From positions 14,253 through 78,252 of the forward strand of contig CABUSR010000003.1 of the NCBI GenBank assembly GCA_902494245.1: a stretch of DNA of 64,000 nt, read 5' to 3'. How positions within the stretch are numbered: position 1 is the stretch's first letter; every line of letters begins with the position of its first letter. This DNA is from an uncultured Collinsella sp. Lineage in GTDB: Bacteria > Actinomycetota > Coriobacteriia > Coriobacteriales > Coriobacteriaceae. Shown here piece after piece: positions 49,833 to 58,678 of the stretch. A model generated the notes under the pieces. It did not search any database. It saw nothing but the letters and a program-made list of their open reading frames with translations, and was not told the DNA's origin. Both the position numbers and the translations under genes were made by a program.

Positions 49833-52646
49833 TTACCCCGTGTTCTGCAAACCTGCCGAGACGCCGGTCACAGTCGAAAGAATCAGGCTCATGTACTCGG
49901 CCTTCTTCTCCTCGGCCATCTCGTCCTGGTTCATACGCACCTCGCGAAGGGCGCGGACCTGGGCGATGGACAGGGCGTCGACGTAGGGGTTACGTACACG
50001 GACGGCGCAGCCGAGCACGCGACGGCGCTGCAGCGGCCACTCGTCACCGACGATGGCAAGGACCCACTTACGCGTGAGCTGCATCTCGGTAAAGACCTTC
50101 TCGGACAGATCCTGGCGGTCGCCCAGGTGCAGATACATCTTGGCGATGCGCTGGTCGGTCTTGGCGATCGACATCTCGATGTTGTCGATAAAGGTGCGGA
50201 AGAACGGCCACTCCTGGTAGGCAGCCTTGAGCTGGTCAAGATCGCCAAGCTGCTCGCAGGCGGTGCCCAGACCGTACCAAGCGGCCAGGTTAATGCGCGC
50301 CTGGCTCCAGCTGAAGATCCACGGGATGGTACGCAGGTCATCGAGCGACTTGGCGCCCAGACCGCGCTTGGCGGGACGCGAGCCGATCGGCAGCAGACCG
50401 ACCTCGGTCAGCGGCGTCACGGTCGAGAACCACGGTGTAAAGTCCTCGGTGTTCAGCAGGTCCAGATAGCGTTCGTGGCTTGCAGTGTTGAGCTTCTCGG
50501 CCATATCCCAGAACTTCTGCGTGGTCTCGGTGTTGGTCTTCTCGACACTCGGGGCCGACTGCAAAAGCGTTGCGGCGGCAACGGACTCAACATGGCGCTG
50601 AGCCAGCGTGCGGTTGCCGTAACGGGCAAAGATGACTTCGCCCTGCTCGGTGAGCTTAAAGAAGCAGTTGACCGAACCCTTGGGCTGCGCCAGCACGGCC
50701 TTGTTGGCCGGGCCGCCGCCACGGCCCACGGCACCGCCGCGACCGTGCATGAGCACCAGGTCGATATCGTTCTTCTCTGCCCACTTGGCGATGCGCTCCT
50801 GCGCGGAGTGCAGCGCGAGCATGGCCGTGGTAGGACCGGCATCCTTGGAAGAGTCGGAATAGCCCAGCATGACCTCCATGCGGCGGTTGGTCTGGGCAAG
50901 GCGCTTTTGCACCACGGGCAGCGTAAGCATCTGGTCGAGCACGTCAACGCAGCCCTCGAGGTCCTCGAGCTGCTCGAACAGCGGGATCACGTCGAGCTCG
51001 GGAACGTCTTCCTCGTGTGCAAAGGACAGGTGCGCCAGCTCAAAGACGTCGGCCACATGCTGAGCGCTCTTGGTAAACGAGATGATGTAGCGGTGCGCCA
51101 TCTTCTTGCCGTAGCGCTTTTGGATGGAGCCGATAGCGCGGAAGGTATCGATGACCTCGCGCGTCATGGGCTGCAGGTCGCCATGGATACCGTTCTCGTG
51201 GATATCCTTAAGGGCGCGGGCATGCACCACGGAGTGCTGACGGAACTCCATCTCGACCATATGGAAGCCGAAGGACTCGACCTGCCAGATGATGGTCTGG
51301 ACCGGGCCGTAGGCAGCACGGACGGCACCGCAGGCGGCCAGCGAACGCTGGACGACGCGCAGGTCATCCAGGAACTCGTCGGCGCTGTGGTACATGGTGT
51401 CGGTGATACGACGGACGGTGGCGTTCAGGCGGTCGGCCATGACGAGCATGACGGCGCGATGCGGCTCGTGCTCGGAGATCAGCTCGGCGCGGGCCGTGTA
51501 ACGAGGGCTCATCTCGACCTGATGGTTCCACAGGTTAATGAGCTCGGCCGACGGCTTGCTGTAGGTAGCCTCGAGCGTGAGGTTGCGGCCGATGTGGCGG
51601 CACTTGTCCTCGAGCTTGAGCACCATGTGCGTAAAGTACTTGGCGGCGACCTCACGGCTCACCTTGGCGGTGACGTTGGGGTTACCGTCGCGGTCGGAAC
51701 CGATCCAGCTGCCGGGATGGAAGAACGCCGGGCACAGCGGCGGCACAGTACCGGCCTTGTCGCCCAGCACCCAATCGTCAAAACGACGATAGATAACGGG
51801 GATAACGTCGAACAGCGTGTTATCGAAGATGTCGATGATGGTATCGGCTTCCTCGACCGGCGTGGGCTTCTTGAGCGCGATGGGACTCGTACGCACCAGG
51901 GCGTCGATCTCCTGCAGCATATGGCGCTCGTTCTCCACCAGGTCGGAGCCGCCCAGACGCGGACGCTCCTCCAGCAGGTTGGAGATACGGCGGATCTTGC
52001 CCTCGACGGCCTTACGACGGGCCTCGGTGGGATGTGCGGTAAAGACAGGGTGGAACTCGAGCGTGTCGAGCAGCTCGTTGGCACCCTCGACACCCAGCTC
52101 ATTCACCAGCTGGTGATAGGCAACGGTAAGCTCGTTGGCAGGATCGACCTCGGTATCGGTCGACGCACCGGCCTCGCGCTCGCGCAGCTGCGCCACACGG
52201 TAGTTCTCCTCCGACAGGTTTGCCAGATGGAAAAAGCTCGTAAAGGCGCGAACGATGACCTGCTGCTTATCGAGCGGCAGGCTGTCGATCAAATCGACGA
52301 CCTCACGAAATGCCACGGCAGTGGGCTCGTCGGCGGTGGGCACGCCCTGCTCGTCGACGGCTTCGTCGGCAGCGCAGGTACCGGGGTTGCCGGCATTGAC
52401 CACAATCTCGGCTGTCAAAATCTTGTCGAACAGGTCCGCGATCTCGGGATCATACTCGCTAAGCACACGGCGCTCCAGGCGCAAGAACAGCGCCAGATTG
52501 TCGCGCAGCTCCTCGGGGATCTCGATCTCGGCGAGACGCTCCCTGGACTCGGCATTCGAGCCGATTCGGTTAACGAGGCGGTTGACCACGGCAGCGACGC
52601 GCGCCGCGGCTTCGGGTACAGACTGGTTGCTTAGGTTCTCAGCCAC
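49833..52646 (-). CDS. ppc: Phosphoenolpyruvate carboxylase
   Basis: Fixes bicarbonate onto PEP to give oxaloacetate. About 937 residues with the catalytic His motif VFTAHPTEARR, the PEP loop SWIGSDRDGNPNV, MLGYSDSSKDAG, LMHGRGGAVGRGGGP and a C-terminal allosteric-site end that closes in NTG. The start is uncertain: GTG at 52646 has GGAGG four bases upstream, while ATG at 52658 has AAGGAGG only one base before it. It is transcribed alone. Confidence 0.96.
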   Translation of the reverse strand: MAENLSNQSVPEAAARVAAVVNRLVNRIGSNAESRERLAEIEIPEELRDNLALFLRLERRVLSEYDPEIADLFDKILTAEIVVNAGNPGTCAADEAVDEQGVPTADEPTAVAFREVVDLIDSLPLDKQQVIVRAFTSFFHLANLSEENYRVAQLREREAGASTDTEVDPANELTVAYHQLVNELGVEGANELLDTLEFHPVFTAHPTEARRKAVEGKIRRISNLLEERPRLGGSDLVENERHMLQEIDALVRTSPIALKKPTPVEEADTIIDIFDNTLFDVIPVIYRRFDDWVLGDKAGTVPPLCPAFFHPGSWIGSDRDGNPNVTAKVSREVAAKYFTHMVLKLEDKCRHIGRNLTLEATYSKPSAELINLWNHQVEMSPRYTARAELISEHEPHRAVMLVMADRLNATVRRITDTMYHSADEFLDDLRVVQRSLAACGAVRAAYGPVQTIIWQVESFGFHMVEMEFRQHSVVHARALKDIHENGIHGDLQPMTREVIDTFRAIGSIQKRYGKKMAHRYIISFTKSAQHVADVFELAHLSFAHEEDVPELDVIPLFEQLEDLEGCVDVLDQMLTLPVVQKRLAQTNRRMEVMLGYSDSSKDAGPTTAMLALHSAQERIAKWAEKNDIDLVLMHGRGGAVGRGGGPANKAVLAQPKGSVNCFFKLTEQGEVIFARYGNRTLAQRHVESVAAATLLQSAPSVEKTNTETTQKFWDMAEKLNTASHERYLDLLNTEDFTPWFSTVTPLTEVGLLPIGSRPAKRGLGAKSLDDLRTIPWIFSWSQARINLAAWYGLGTACEQLGDLDQLKAAYQEWPFFRTFIDNIEMSIAKTDQRIAKMYLHLGDRQDLSEKVFTEMQLTRKWVLAIVGDEWPLQRRRVLGCAVRVRNPYVDALSIAQVRALREVRMNQDEMAEEKKAEYMSLILSTVTGVSAGLQNTG

Positions 52647-52811
52647 GTTTCCTCCCATTCCTCCTTCTATGCACGTAACATGCGGTATTCATTATAGGCG
52701 CTTGAGAAATACTTTCGACACTGATTGCGCTTTACCACACAAAAGTATTTTCTGCATTGCAAAGGTTTTTGCCCTAAATGGTCGTATTTCTCGGTGGGCG
52801 GCATACGTAAA

Positions 52812-52846
52812 CGGGGGCATTCCGCATAAAAGCGAAACACCCCCGT
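52812..52846 (-). terminator. Terminator after hisS
   Basis: ACGGGGGCATTCCGC pairs with GCGAAACACCCCCGT (52812-52846) with two mismatches; GTTTACG follows on the minus strand. Confidence 0.7.
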
Positions 52847-52903
52847 AACAATCGCTCTCCATGAGCAGGGCACGTTAGCAGGCCCGCAGCTCAAAAAGAT
52901 GCG

Positions 52904-54217
52904 CTACAGGCGCTCGCGAACCGCCTCGACGACGTTGGCCAGATCGGCAAGGACCTCTTCGTGGCTCTCCATGTCGCGCACCTTAACCTTGCCGGCGGCA
53001 AGCTCGTCGCCGCCCAGGACTAGGATGAGCTTAGCGCCTACCTTATCGGCCTGCTTAAACTGGGCCTTGAGCGAACGGCCCTGATAGTCGGCCTCGGTCA
53101 CGATACCTGCGGCGCGAAGCTCCTGCGTAATGGCAAAGACGTTCTGGCGCAGCTCCTTGCCGGCGTTGGCGACATAGACGCACGGGGCCTCATCGGCACC
53201 CAGGTCGCTGCCAAAGGCCTGCAGGGCCAGCAGGGCGCGCTCAAAACCGACAGCGAAGCCGACGCCTGCCGTGGGCTTGCCGCCCTCGAGCTCGACCAGG
53301 CCGTCATAGCGGCCGCCGCCACCGATGGAGCCGACACCGGCGCCGGGGGCCTCGACCTCAAAGACGGTGCGGGTGTAGTAGTCCAGACCACGCACCAGGG
53401 TGGGGTCCTCGACATACTCGATACCGGCGGCATCCAGATAGCGCTTGACCTGCTCGTAGTGCTCGCGGCACTCGTCGCACAGGTTGTCACCCATCAGCGG
53501 CGCGTCGGCCATGATTTCGCGGCAGTGGTCGTTCTTGCAGTCGAAGGCGCGCAGCGGGTTAAGCTCGGCGCGCTCGCGGCACTCGTCGCACATCTCGTCT
53601 GCGTGATCGAGGATGAACTGCTTAACCTGCTCGCGATAGGCCGGACGGCACTGGGCGTCACCCATCGAGTTGATGAGCAGACGAAGCTTGGAAAGATCGA
53701 AGCCCAGGCGCTTGTAGAACTCCATGAGCATGATGATGCACTCGGCGTCTGCCGCCGGATCGGGAGCGCCGAGCCACTCGATGCCCACCTGGTGGAACTG
53801 GCGCAGGCGGCCCTTCTGGGGACGCTCGCCGCGGAACATGGCCTCGGCGTAGTACGCCTTAAACGGCGTGGAGCCCTGGGGCACCAGATTGTTCTCGACG
53901 ACAGCGCGCACCACGCCGGCCGTGCCCTCGGGGCGAAGCGCCAGGCGCTGCTTGGGCTTGAGTTTGGTGTCGGTGCCCTCGGTAAAGACGCGCTCCAGGT
54001 TGGCACCGCTGAACACGCGGAACATTTCCTTGCGCACGACGTCGGTCGACTGGCCGATACCGTGGACAAACACGTCCACCTGCTCGATCGCGGGCGTCTC
54101 GATGGGTTTAAAACCAAACGGCTCGAACACGCCGGCCGCAATCTGCTGCATCTTTTGCCAGGCGCGCATCTCGGCGCCGATAAGGTCGCGGGTTCCCTCC
54201 GCCTTCTGTGCCTGCAT
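52904..54217 (-). CDS. hisS: Histidyl-tRNA synthetase
   Basis: A 437-residue class II synthetase: N-terminal EGTRDLIGAEM, motif 2 YAEAMFRGERPQKGRLRQFHQVG, the His-specific boxes LVRGLDYYTRTVFE and GGGGRYDGL, motif 3 GVGFAVGFERALL and the C-terminal anticodon domain. An insertion between motifs 2 and 3 has four CxxC-like pairs (CDECRER, CKNDHC, CDECREH) suggesting bound zinc. Start at ATG 54217, nine bases after GAAAGG, rather than TTG six bases upstream. Confidence 0.96.
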   Translation of the reverse strand: MQAQKAEGTRDLIGAEMRAWQKMQQIAAGVFEPFGFKPIETPAIEQVDVFVHGIGQSTDVVRKEMFRVFSGANLERVFTEGTDTKLKPKQRLALRPEGTAGVVRAVVENNLVPQGSTPFKAYYAEAMFRGERPQKGRLRQFHQVGIEWLGAPDPAADAECIIMLMEFYKRLGFDLSKLRLLINSMGDAQCRPAYREQVKQFILDHADEMCDECRERAELNPLRAFDCKNDHCREIMADAPLMGDNLCDECREHYEQVKRYLDAAGIEYVEDPTLVRGLDYYTRTVFEVEAPGAGVGSIGGGGRYDGLVELEGGKPTAGVGFAVGFERALLALQAFGSDLGADEAPCVYVANAGKELRQNVFAITQELRAAGIVTEADYQGRSLKAQFKQADKVGAKLILVLGGDELAAGKVKVRDMESHEEVLADLANVVEAVRERL

Positions 54218-54274
54218 GGGCAAACACCTTTCTTTTGTATCGCGTCATAGGTAACGGTCATTATACGGCACAAA

Positions 54275-54350
54275 CACAAACAGCGGTGGCGCGTCTGACC
54301 GAACGAGGGTATGGGGACTCGTTCGGCCAGACGCGCCGCCGCTGTTTGTG
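54275..54350 (-). terminator. First of three tandem long hairpins after the MFS gene
   Basis: 33-bp arms 54275-54307 and 54318-54350 (CACAAACAGCGGNGGCGCGT...) differ at two positions and enclose a 10-base loop. Confidence 0.8.
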
Positions 54351-54357
54351 ATCCCTT

Positions 54358-54403
54358 TTCCTCCGTCCCCTTCGGATCACGTGATTCCTTGGGGACGGAG
54401 GAA
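54358..54403 (-). terminator. Second of three tandem hairpins
   Basis: TTCCTCCGTCCCC (54358-54370) pairs perfectly with 54391-54403 around a 20-base loop. Confidence 0.75.
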
Positions 54404-54419
54404 TAGGGATCGTCCTTTG

Positions 54420-54487
54420 GCCTGCGGCGACCTTGGAAACCGAATGATGGTACGAGCATCCATTCGGCTCCCAAGACCGCCGCGGGC
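54420..54487 (-). terminator. Third of three tandem hairpins, nearest the MFS stop
   Basis: GCCTGCGGCGACCTTGGAAA (from 54420) pairs with 54461-54487 over 27 bp with G-U-type changes. It lies 35 bases past the MFS stop. The three stems fill the 304-base gap before hisS. Confidence 0.7.
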
Positions 54488-54521
54488 AGAGTTGGGTGAG
54501 CCGGCAAACGCGGCAGCGTGC

Positions 54522-55826
54522 TTACTCCCCCGCCACGCTCGCGCGCAGCTTGGCGGCGATGGGCTCGGATACCAGCAGGAACACGAGCATGACCACGGAG
54601 CACGCCAAGCACACGATCCAGGTGCTCGCAAAGGAGCCCGTGGCGTCGAACAGCACGCCCGAGACAATGGCGCCCACGGTGCCGCCGACCATCTCGAGCG
54701 AGGTGATGGTACCCGTGACCTTGCCGAGGTCGGCCATGCCAAACTGCTTGGACGCGGCAATAGTAGGCGTGATGGTGCCCATGCACGTTCCGACGCCAAA
54801 GCTCACGGCAGCCACGATGGGACCAAGATCGGTCGCGGGGAAGCACAGCGCCACACAGGCGACAATACACGCAACGGATCCCAGCACGTTGCCAAAGCGC
54901 AGGCCAAAGCGATCGTAGATGGCGCCGAGCGAAATCTTGGCGATAACGACGGTGACCATATAGGCCGAAAGCACCGTACCGGCCCACATGGGATCGTGGC
55001 CGCCCGTGACGATCTTGGCGCCGTTGACGGTAACGCTCGTCATGTTGGTGACTTGGTTGGGCAAGATGGCGCCGTTAACGAGACCCATAAAGAGGAAGGC
55101 GACGACAAGCAGCCAAAACGCCGGGCTCTTCTTGATGCGAGACCAGCCGACGCTAACCTCGGGCGCCGTGTGCTCGTCCTTGTCGCCAGCCGTCGAGACG
55201 GACGGATCGTCCGGGTTCTCGCCGAGCGGCTTAAGGCCGATCTCGGAAGGCTTAGTGCGGAAGGAGTAGGCCGTGATGGGCAGTGCCGCCACCATGCAGA
55301 CGGCAGCGAGTACCAGGAACGCAGAGCGCCAGCCCACACTCACGATAAGCGAGCTCACGATCGGCGAGAGAATAGCGTCGCCAAAGCCCGAGCCCGAAAG
55401 TGCGATGGAGATGGCAAGGCCTCGCTTGGCGGTAAACCAGTTGGCGGTCACTAGGCTGATGAGCAGGCGGGTCGAGGCCACAGCGAAGCAGCCCGAAACG
55501 GCAAAGAGCACGTAGACCTGCCACAGCTCACCGACAAAGCTCATGCTGGCAAGAACGGCAGAGGTAGCGATAACGGTGAGCGAGCCCAATACGCGGCCAC
55601 TCACCTTATCGGCAACATGGCCAATGACAAGCGATCCGATAACGCTCACCACGGTAGAGATCGCATTGGAGATGTTGTACTGCGCAAGAGATATTCCCAA
55701 GTCGCTGACGATGAGCGGCTGGAACAGGCTCATGCAGTTGACGAAAATCGTGTAGCACGTGGCCATGATCACGAAGCCGGAGGCCACCACGAGCCAGCCG
55801 GGGAAGAACTTACGCTGCTGGGGCAT
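54522..55826 (-). CDS. MFS carrier, OFA-like (oxalate/formate antiporter type)
   Basis: A 434-residue carrier with 12 predicted membrane segments. It starts FPGWLVVASGFVIMATCYT and has GSLVIGHVADKVSGRVLG and NWFTAKRGLAISIALSGSGFGDAILSP, features of the OFA monocarboxylate family. A charged loop of about 45 residues (ENPDDPSVSTAGDKDEHTAP) separates the halves. Substrate unknown; monocarboxylates are likely by family. Starts behind AAGGAGC. Confidence 0.85.
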   Translation of the reverse strand: MPQQRKFFPGWLVVASGFVIMATCYTIFVNCMSLFQPLIVSDLGISLAQYNISNAISTVVSVIGSLVIGHVADKVSGRVLGSLTVIATSAVLASMSFVGELWQVYVLFAVSGCFAVASTRLLISLVTANWFTAKRGLAISIALSGSGFGDAILSPIVSSLIVSVGWRSAFLVLAAVCMVAALPITAYSFRTKPSEIGLKPLGENPDDPSVSTAGDKDEHTAPEVSVGWSRIKKSPAFWLLVVAFLFMGLVNGAILPNQVTNMTSVTVNGAKIVTGGHDPMWAGTVLSAYMVTVVIAKISLGAIYDRFGLRFGNVLGSVACIVACVALCFPATDLGPIVAAVSFGVGTCMGTITPTIAASKQFGMADLGKVTGTITSLEMVGGTVGAIVSGVLFDATGSFASTWIVCLACSVVMLVFLLVSEPIAAKLRASVAGE

Positions 55827-55866
55827 ACTGCTCCTTATTTAACAAACGAATAGCCGGCGCCGGGCG

Positions 55867-55956
55867 CCGGTAGTGCCCAAGATTGCCTTGAAAGACAAGG
55901 GCATAGGCCTTACGGCCATGCCCGCAGGCTTGAAAGGCAAGGTTGGGTGCTACCGG
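55867..55956. repeat. Nested palindrome overlapping the end of the M20 gene
   Basis: Outer arms 55867-55889 and 55934-55956 (CCGGTAGNNCCCAANNTTGCCTT) match at 19 of 23 positions; the right arm contains the M20 stop codon. The inner stem GGGCAT...ATGCCC (55899-55923) has the loop AGGCCTTACGGCC. GAAAG words flank the inner stem on both sides. Confidence 0.75.
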
Positions 55957-57245
55957 TGGTCGGCGATATAGCCCAAAGCGACGGCGGTATAAGCCGCAGC
56001 ACCGAGCGGCAGCTCGGCATCGTTAAAACGTGCCTTGGGATGGTGCTGGGCAAAGTGTTCGTCCGTGTCGGTTACGGCCGCGCCCACGGTAAAGTACGCA
56101 CTCGGAATCTCGCTCGAGATAAGCGCGAAGTCCTCACTCGCCATGGCATGGAAAAGCGGCAAGAAAGCCGCCTTGGGCAGCACTGCGCCCACGTAGCCAA
56201 GCGACACCTGAGTCATATCGCTGTCGAGTACAAGCGGCGGAACATCCGAAAGCGTCTCGATGGTCGCCGACGTACGATATGTTGTGGCAACGCCGTTTAC
56301 GACCTCCGCGATGCGGGTCTTGAGGTGCTCCATGAGCTCGACGTCAAAGCCGCGCAGCGTGCCTTCGAGCACGCAGGTATCTGGGATGACGTTGGCCGCT
56401 TGGCCACCGGCAAACTTACCCACGGTCAGTGCGACCTCCTTGGCCGCCGGCACTTCGCGAGCGATAAGCTCCTGGAGCGCCAGATGCACATGCACGCCGG
56501 CCGTGATGGGGTCGATGCAAATCTCGGGGCTCGAGCCATGGCCGCCCTTGCCCTGAAGCGTGATACGAAAACCGTACACGCCCGAGAGCGCCGGGCTGCC
56601 GTAGAGCACCAGGCCGAGCGGCGACTGGCTATTGACATGCATGGCAAAGGCGACCTGAGGACGCGGGTTCTGCAGCAGACCGTCGGCGATGGCGGCGCGG
56701 GCACCCTCAAAGGTTTCCTCGCCCGGCTGGAACAGCAACTTGACCGTAGCGTTGGCATCAACAAGCTCTGCCTCGCGCGCTTTGAGCATACGAGCCGCAC
56801 CAAGCAGCGCCGTCGCGTGCATATCGTGACCGCAAGCGTGCATGCAGCCGTTGGTGGATGCAAAGGGCTCGCCGGATTCCTCGGCAACGGGCAGGGCGTC
56901 CATGTCGCCACGCAGCATGATGACCGTACCGGCCTGCTCATTCGTGCAGATGCCATTGCCTTGGGCCGCGGCGGCACCGGCGCCGACAAGGCCCACAACG
57001 CAGGAACCATCGACGAGCGTAGCAAATGGGATGTCCATCTCGGTCAGGCGCGCTTGGATATACGTAGAGGTCTGCGGGAGGCTATTACCCAGCTCGGGCA
57101 TCTGATGTAAATCGTGTCGCCACGCAGCGAGCTCGTCTGCAAAAGCCTGAGCTTCTGCAACAAGACCGTCACCGATAGCGGTCTGCGCCGCCGCGGTGGC
57201 CTTGGGCGCTGATTGCGGTTGAAGATCGGTCAGTGCTGGTGCCAT
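55950..57245 (-). CDS. M20-family amidohydrolase/aminoacylase
   Basis: A 431-residue metallopeptidase of the M20D type: LRGDMDALPV, CMHACGHDMHATALLG (metal Cys/His), FQPGEETFEGARA (Glu), dimer-domain GKGGHGSSPEICIDP and MASEDFALIS. Such enzymes hydrolyse N-acyl or indole-conjugated amino acids or small peptides. Start at MAPALT (57245) behind GGAGGG. Its place among carriers suggests use of imported acyl amino acids, but the substrate is unknown. Confidence 0.9.
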   Translation of the reverse strand: MAPALTDLQPQSAPKATAAAQTAIGDGLVAEAQAFADELAAWRHDLHQMPELGNSLPQTSTYIQARLTEMDIPFATLVDGSCVVGLVGAGAAAAQGNGICTNEQAGTVIMLRGDMDALPVAEESGEPFASTNGCMHACGHDMHATALLGAARMLKAREAELVDANATVKLLFQPGEETFEGARAAIADGLLQNPRPQVAFAMHVNSQSPLGLVLYGSPALSGVYGFRITLQGKGGHGSSPEICIDPITAGVHVHLALQELIAREVPAAKEVALTVGKFAGGQAANVIPDTCVLEGTLRGFDVELMEHLKTRIAEVVNGVATTYRTSATIETLSDVPPLVLDSDMTQVSLGYVGAVLPKAAFLPLFHAMASEDFALISSEIPSAYFTVGAAVTDTDEHFAQHHPKARFNDAELPLGAAAYTAVALGYIADHR

Positions 57246-57324
57246 AGATGCCCTCCAGTAACGTTTTTGCAGCAAGCACTTTGATAGCGTAAAGTGCAAG
57301 GTACTACTTTAAGGGCGACGCATA

Positions 57325-57352
57325 AAAAATGCCGCCCCGGGAGGCGGCGCAA
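57325..57352 (-). terminator. Terminator after the EamA exporter
   Basis: GCCGCCTCCCGGGGCGGC forms a compact stem, followed on the minus strand by ATTTTTT. Confidence 0.92.
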
Positions 57353-57360
57353 CAAATTGT

Positions 57361-58344
57361 TTACAATTGCGGACGCGGCTTTCGACGCAAAAAATCGAAA
57401 TGCGTCTCGCTCAAGATAATCGAAAGAAAGATGAGCGCGAAGCCGGCGAGCAGGCGCGAGGTGAGCGCCTCCCCCATCAGCAGCACCGAGAACAGCACAC
57501 CCGAAGGCGACTCCATCGAAAGGAGCAGCGAGCCCGTTGAGGCCGGGACATGCGCCAGGCCGACGTTTTGGATGAGCAGAGCCACACACGTACAGCCCAC
57601 CGATAGAAACGCCATCACACCGATAAAGCTCGGCGTCCACACGGACAGCGGCGCTTGGGTCTCGAATAACAGCGACGAGATCAGGCTCAGCACGCCGTTG
57701 CCCACAAACATCCAAAACGTGATGACGTTGATGTCCATCTTGCGGCCATACTTGGCGGTCACCGCCATCTGGATGGCAAAGAAGACCGCGCCGCCCAGCG
57801 TAATGGCATCGCCGGCATTGAACTCGACGCTATCGAGCGCCACCAAGCCAATGCCCGCCAGGCACAGCAACGCGGCGCCCAAGTTGTAACGGGTAAGCTT
57901 TTCGCCGCTTAGGACGTAGCTCGCAAACGGAACCAAGATGCAGTACGTGCCCGTCAAAAACGCGCTTTTGCCTGCCGTGGTCTGCGCCAGGCCGATCGTC
58001 TGCAGTCCGTATGCTCCCCACATGAGCGCACCCATGCCCAGCCCGACGATCAGGTTGCGGGCATTGAAATGAGCGATGATGCGCTTATGGAAAATGGCAA
58101 ACATAACCAGTGATGCCGGAAGAAAGCGAACGTAGACCAGCTCGAACACCGGAATGGTGTCGAGCGCGCCCTTCATAGTGGTAAAGGAGTAGCCCCAGAT
58201 GACCGCCACCGAAAATAGCAGAACTTTCCAGAACAGCGGCGAGCGTGCGCCGGCACCCCGGGGAATACCGCCCGCGCCCAAATCCTCACGGGCCACAGGG
58301 CTATCAGGCATGTTTTCGATTTCGTTGGCAGCGTATTGGGCCAT
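57361..58344 (-). CDS. EamA/DMT-family exporter
   Basis: A 327-residue membrane protein with ten predicted segments in two EamA repeats (WGYSFTTMKGALDTIPVFELVYVRF; GGAVFFAIQMAVTAKYGRKMDINVITFWMF) after a Pro/Gly-rich cytosolic lead of about 37 residues. DMT proteins export amino acids and other metabolites. The second repeat ends with PASTGSLLLSMESPSGVLFSVLLMGE, typical for the family. Start at MAQYAA (58344) behind GAGGATG. No specific substrate can be assigned. Confidence 0.9.
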   Translation of the reverse strand: MAQYAANEIENMPDSPVAREDLGAGGIPRGAGARSPLFWKVLLFSVAVIWGYSFTTMKGALDTIPVFELVYVRFLPASLVMFAIFHKRIIAHFNARNLIVGLGMGALMWGAYGLQTIGLAQTTAGKSAFLTGTYCILVPFASYVLSGEKLTRYNLGAALLCLAGIGLVALDSVEFNAGDAITLGGAVFFAIQMAVTAKYGRKMDINVITFWMFVGNGVLSLISSLLFETQAPLSVWTPSFIGVMAFLSVGCTCVALLIQNVGLAHVPASTGSLLLSMESPSGVLFSVLLMGEALTSRLLAGFALIFLSIILSETHFDFLRRKPRPQL

Positions 58345-58421
58345 GGAACATCCTCGCACTCAATCTGGGCGTGGTGTCCGCACGCGTATGGCTGCGTGCC
58401 GCCTCATGGTCAAATAAAAAC

Positions 58422-58457
58422 AGGGCGCACCGGACCCCCGGTACGCCCCGTTACTGT
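58422..58457 (-). terminator. Strong terminator upstream of the EamA gene
   Basis: GGGGCGTACCGG pairs with CCGGTGCGCCCT around GGGT and is followed on the minus strand by GTTTTTATTT. It probably ends YhgE/Pip transcripts. Confidence 0.88.
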
Positions 58458-58537
58458 AGCAACAACCAAGCAGCCCGTGCAATCCAGCCCGCTAAAGCGT
58501 CGGCAAAGTGAACCTCGATGCTCCGGCAATGTCAGCG

Positions 58538-58637
58538 AAAACGACCCTAAGCGAGCAAGGTGACGTGAAATGAAAGGGCGCTGACCTTCTGGTCGCGCCC
58601 TTGAAATTGAACGTCAGATTGCCGCTTAGGGGCGTTT
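58538..58637. repeat. Nested palindrome with GACCTTCTGGTC loop
   Basis: Outer arms 58538-58565 and 58612-58637 pair imperfectly (core CCCTAAGCG). The inner stem AAGGGCGC/GCGCCCTT (58574-58602) carries the loop TGACCTTCTGGTC, which recurs at 63977-63989. Together with the hairpin at 58651-58678 and the terminator at 58422 it fills the gap 58345-58677. Confidence 0.75.
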
Positions 58638-58650
58638 GCAGCGTCGAGCC

Positions 58651-58678
58651 GTTACGCGGTTTGGTAAAACCGCGTAAC
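58651..58678 (-). terminator. Hairpin at the YhgE stop codon
   Basis: GTTACGCGGTTT pairs perfectly with AAACCGCGTAAC around a 4-base loop, and it abuts the TAG stop. No U-run. Confidence 0.6.

Noticed and set aside
50127..52634. 835-codon open frame opposite ppc
   Set aside because: It mirrors PEP carboxylase codon positions, has no domain or ribosome-binding site, and such long antisense frames are expected at this GC content. The same applies to frames opposite glnA (4935-6335), ilvD-like (12442-13779), feoB (38308-40563) and aspS (41871-43892).
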